A stretch of DNA of 64,000 nt. Origin: Vombatus ursinus. Its lineage: Eukaryota > Chordata > Mammalia > Diprotodontia > Vombatidae. Below, piece by piece: positions 60,659 to 64,000 of the stretch. The notes under the pieces were generated by a model. That model made no database searches and was not told the origin of the DNA. It worked only from the letters and a program-made list of their open reading frames with translations. Made by a program: the position numbers and the translations under genes. The stretch lies in NCBI RefSeq assembly GCF_900497805.2, contig NW_020954630.1, positions 719,573 through 783,572 of the forward strand, read 5' to 3'. The stretch's first letter is position 1. The number at the start of each line of letters is the position of its first letter.

Positions 60659-62143
60659 ACAGCTTATTCAACCATTCCCCACTTGATGGGCATCCCCTCA
60701 GTTTCTACTTCTTTGCCACCGCAAAAGAACTGCTATAATTATTTTTGTACATATGGGTCCTTTTCCTTTTTGTTTGATCTCTTTGAGGTACAGACCTAGT
60801 AGTGGTATTGCTAGGTCAAAGAGTTTGCACAGTTTTATAGCCCTTTAAGCATAGTTTCAAATTATTCTCCAGAATGGTTGGACCAGTTCACAGCTCCACC
60901 AACAGGGCATTAGTGTATCTGTTTTTCCAAAATTCCATGTTTTTTCAGCATTTTTAATTTTCTTTTTCTGTCATCTTACCGAATCTGATAGGTGCAAGGT
61001 GGTACATCAGAGTTGTCTTAATACATGTTTTTCTGATTATTAGTGATTTAAAGTATTTTATATGGATATTGATAACTTTGATTTCTTCTTCTGAAAACTG
61101 CCTGTTCATATATTTTGATCATTTATCAATTGGGGAATGTTTCTTATTTTTTATAAATTTGTCCCAGTTCACTATATATTTGAAAAATGATGGATTTATC
61201 AAATGAGTAGTTGTAAAAATGTTTTCCCAGTTTCCTGTTTTCTTTCTCATTTTGGCTACATTGGTTTTGTTTGTGCAAAACCTTTTAAATTTAATGTAAT
61301 CCAAATTGTCTATTTTACATCCCATGATCCTCTCTTTCTCCTTTTGGACATGAATTCTTCTTTTATCTATATATCTGAAATTTTTTTTTCATATTCCCCT
61401 AATTTGTTTATAATACCACCCTTTATATCTAAATCATGCACCCATTTTGAGCTTATATTGGTATATAGAGCGAGATGTTGGTCTATGCCTAGTTTCTGCC
61501 AGACTGCTTTCCAATTTTCTCAGCAGTTTTTGTTGACTAGCAAGTTCTTGCCCCAATAGCTTGGATCTTTGGAGTTATCAAAAACTAGATTACTGTGATC
61601 ATTTGCATTTCATCATGTACCTAATCTATTCCATTGATCAACTGCCCTCTTTCTTATTCAGAATCTGATTGTTTTGATGATTACAACTTTGTAGTATAGT
61701 TTGAAATCTGGTACTTTAGTCTGACCTCCTTCACTTTCTTTCCCAATTATTCCCTTGATATCTTTAACCTTACATTCCTCCAGATGAAAATTATTATTTT
61801 TCTAGCTCTATAAAATTTTTCTTCAGTAGTTTGGTATGGCACTGAATAAGTACATTAATTTTGGTAATATTATAATTTTTATTATATTAGCTCAGGCTAT
61901 AGATGAGCAAATAATATTTTCCCAATTGTTTAGATCTATCTTTATTTGTGTGAAAAGTGTTTTGTAATTGTGTTCATATAGTTCCTGTGTATCTTGGCAG
62001 ATAGACTCTCAAGTATTTTATACTGTCTGCAATTATTTAAAATGCAATTTCTTTCTATCTCTTCCTGCTGTGTTTGTTGGCAATACATGGAAATGCTAAT
62101 GATTTGTGTGGGTTTATTTTACATCCTATAACTTTATTAAAGC

Positions 62144-62379
62144 TGTGGGGAGACAAGAATAACCAAGAATTTTAAACCAATGCAAAGTTTATTGAGTTCG
62201 ACAGTGAGGGTGACTTTCCCAGTTGGGCAGTCATGCTGTTCAGAGAGGGAACAGTTTTTTTGTAGGTCTGGAGTGGGGATGGGCTATGTTTCTAGGACTA
62301 TGGGGAAGATCTTGTTTCATACTTTTTGTCCACCAAATCCAGAAATTCAAGTTAAGATAGTTTTCAGAATTGGGATGCA
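62144..62379 (-). mobile_element. Short LTR-like fossil in the L1
   Basis: On the minus strand it runs from TGCATCCC at 62379 to GTCTCCCCACA at 62144, with AATAAAC near 62190. It replaces a piece of the L1 that should lie between 62143 and 62380, and no target repeat is seen, so it is partial or rearranged. Confidence 0.5.
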
Positions 62380-62527
62380 AAATATTGAGTAATAATGGTA
62401 ATGATAGACATCTTTGCTCATATCTGATCTTACTGGAAAATTTCTAATTTATCCCCATTACAGATAATGTTTGCTCTTGATTTTAAATAAACACTATTTA
62501 TCATTTTAAGGAAAGCTCCATTTAACA

Positions 62528-62650
62528 ATGCCCACAGAACTATAAAACTGCACATACCCTTTGATCCAGCACTACCACTACTAGGTCTGTATCTCAAAAA
62601 GATTAAAGAAGAAGGAAAAGGACCTATATTTACAAAAATATTAATAGCAG
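62528..62650 (+). mobile_element. L1 ORF2 fragment in the opposite direction to its neighbour
   Basis: CTATAAAACTGCACATACCC, CAGCACTACCACTACTAGGT and GAAGGAAAAGGACCTATATT read forward as the ORF2 end, joined tail-on to the reverse ORF2 piece 62380-62527. Confidence 0.8.
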
Positions 62651-63125
62651 TAATCATGACTCCTCCAGGGCAGAGTCAGGGTGGGCTCCCCCAACCCAAG
62701 TCAGCCTCAGTGATCAAGCTGGCTGGTCTGTTCTGGTTAATGCTGGCAGGCCAGCAGACAAAACCATGGGTTTTTTTTTGTATAGTTTTTCTACGTGCAA
62801 GAGGAGAAGTAGGACGTTTAATTGGGATGAATGGCAGGATGAGCTCAGGCTATGCTTTGGGGCTAACTAAGCTTATCTATACGAAACTTCTGCCTAGAAG
62901 GTATACCCAGCAGATGTGACTATGACTATGCTAAACTTATGTGAAAGGAGTTATTTCATTAAGCATGAGGGGAGGGGCACTTGCTTTGCAGTTATATTCA
63001 CACATAATTAAGTTGTGGAAACAACTGAAAAGGCCACATCCTCTGCTGGATCCACTGCTCTACTCTCTGTTTCCATAGTCCAAGCTTCATAGATGTTTTC
63101 TTTTTATACCCGATTGTCAACTCTT
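62651..63125. other. No gene seen
   Basis: Unclassified. The 87-codon frame at 62656-62919 has no recognisable domain. Confidence 0.4.
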
Positions 63126-63129
63126 TTAG

Positions 63130-63242
63130 TGAGAGGGAGCATAGGTTTCACAGAGAGAGGGGGATAGGGAGATAGAGAGGAAGAGAGAAAGAGAGAGAGA
63201 GAAAGAGAGAGAAAGAGAGAGACAGAGAGAGAGAGAAAGACT
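63130..63242 (+). repeat. (GA)n microsatellite
   Basis: GAGA-type run with AAAG variants. Confidence 0.95.
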
Positions 63243-63299
63243 TCCCAGGATGAATTAGTGTAATTTGAACAGAGATACACTGGTTGGCCTACTGTATGG

Positions 63300-63490
63300 A
63301 GCAGTTGTCCAGACTACTTGGCAAAGAGTGGTTTGCCATTTCCTTCACCAGCCCATTTTACAGATGAGGAAACTGAGGAAGTGACTTGCCCAGGATCACA
63401 GAACTAGGAAGTGTCTGAGGCCAGTTTTGAACTCAGGAACATGAGTCTTCTTGACTACAGGTGGGGCACTCTATCCACTGTAACCCCTAG
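63300..63490 (-). repeat. MAR1-type CORE-SINE
   Basis: TGGTTTGCCATTTCCTTCAC, CATTTTACAGATGAGGAAAC and GAAGTGACTTGCCCAGGATC, then CTCTATCCACTGT, in reverse orientation. Confidence 0.85.
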
Positions 63491-64000
63491 CAGAATTATA
63501 AATGTTTCTAACTGAACTATGACTGACCTATTACTCCCTGTAACCACACCCTCTTAGCACAAACAGGAACTTTGCAAACTGAAAGTTATTTTAGTTAGTA
63601 AAGAAGGAAGGTGAGGAGGATGGGGGAAGCCACAGATGGAAATCACATAACAATTTCTTAACTTTTACTTTTGTAGCTCCCTGTGTCTGACCTCTCTCTC
63701 CAAATCTCTGCTGAAACTCACAGACTGGGTCCTCAGGGGGAGATTGACAACTTCTCTCATCTCAGGATTCCAGGAGTAATCCTGAGGGATTGAGGTTTCT
63801 CATACTATTACTTATGAGTTCCAATTTGGTGTGTCTCACTCACTCACATATCAATTAACCAGATGATATCAGCTAGGTTTTTCCAAAAGATATTTACCAA
63901 GAGGGTAGAGCAAGGCCTGAAATGACAAAAATGTCCCTCCCACTCCCCCAACCCTCTGCACACACTTGGTCCCTGGAAATACTAGGCTCAAACTTGAAGC
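63491..64000. other. No gene seen
   Basis: Short mixed sequence to the window end, with no supported feature. Confidence 0.35.

Larger units (their letters stand above)
59485..62527 (-). mobile_element. L1, ORF2 C-terminal half and 3' tail, with two LTR insertions
   Basis: The minus strand from 62527 down to 59485 reads the reverse-transcriptase end of L1 ORF2 and its C-terminal part (GCKIDNLDYIKFKRFCTNKT at 61325-61262), then the cysteine-knuckle region and the 3' tail ending near 59490. It is interrupted by LTRs at 59974-60658 and 62144-62379. Many small breaks. Confidence 0.87.

Overview
This looks like nuclear DNA from a marsupial. It is full of the short tRNA-derived SINE typical of marsupials (core near 'GTGCAGTGGATAGAGCACTGG', WALLSI/SINE1-MD type), MAR1/MIR-type CORE-SINEs, marsupial L1 and half-L1 (HAL1-like) LINEs, L2 and hAT/mariner relics. 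Genes are spliced and sparse. Three 10-N runs mark unsized assembly gaps. I cannot tell which marsupial order it comes from.

The only convincing protein-coding content is part of a GIMAP (GTPase of immunity-associated protein, AIG1 family) cluster. Four intact GTPase-domain exons are present. In order they are GIMAP7-like (+, 12.3-13.2 kb, with a candidate start exon at 8.8 kb and a possible promoter/5' exon at 7.7 kb), GIMAP6 (-, 25.8-26.7 kb, start exon at 28.2 kb), a GIMAP2-like gene (+, start exon 45.65 kb, GTPase exon 46.4-47.2 kb) and a GIMAP5/GIMAP1-like gene (+, 50.15-50.85 kb, start exon not found). This order, with GIMAP6 alone on the opposite strand, matches the human cluster (7, 4, 6 reversed, 2, 1, 5). 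These proteins are GTP-binding switches of lymphocytes that work as homo- or hetero-dimers on internal membranes and affect lymphocyte survival and autophagy.

The most interesting points concern how the paralogues may divide labour. The arginine finger of the family (Arg103 of human GIMAP7, in the LGRYT box) is kept in the GIMAP7-like and GIMAP5-like genes. It is Cys in GIMAP6 and His in the GIMAP2-like gene, both explainable as CpG decay of CGT. The candidate start exon of the GIMAP7-like gene encodes MGSSSSKS, a strong N-myristoylation signal that human GIMAP7 lacks, while the GIMAP2-like and GIMAP5-like reading frames end without the C-terminal membrane anchor of their human relatives.

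Layout of the rest: 0.4-3.1 kb is a nearly full-length hAT transposon fossil with terminal repeats and an 8-bp target duplication. 14-23 kb is an L1/SINE block with a 3.8-kb HAL1-like element, followed by a 670-bp inverted repeat. 30-45 kb holds nested SINEs, a mariner MITE, an LTR fossil, and an L2 split by a second HAL1-like element. 54-62.6 kb is a nest: an old L1 containing SINEs and an L1/HAL1 insertion, then an opposite-strand L1 containing a solo LTR. The stretches 32.5-34.6, 36.5-38.2 and 50.9-54 kb are mostly unassigned, and any regulatory DNA of the cluster may lie there.
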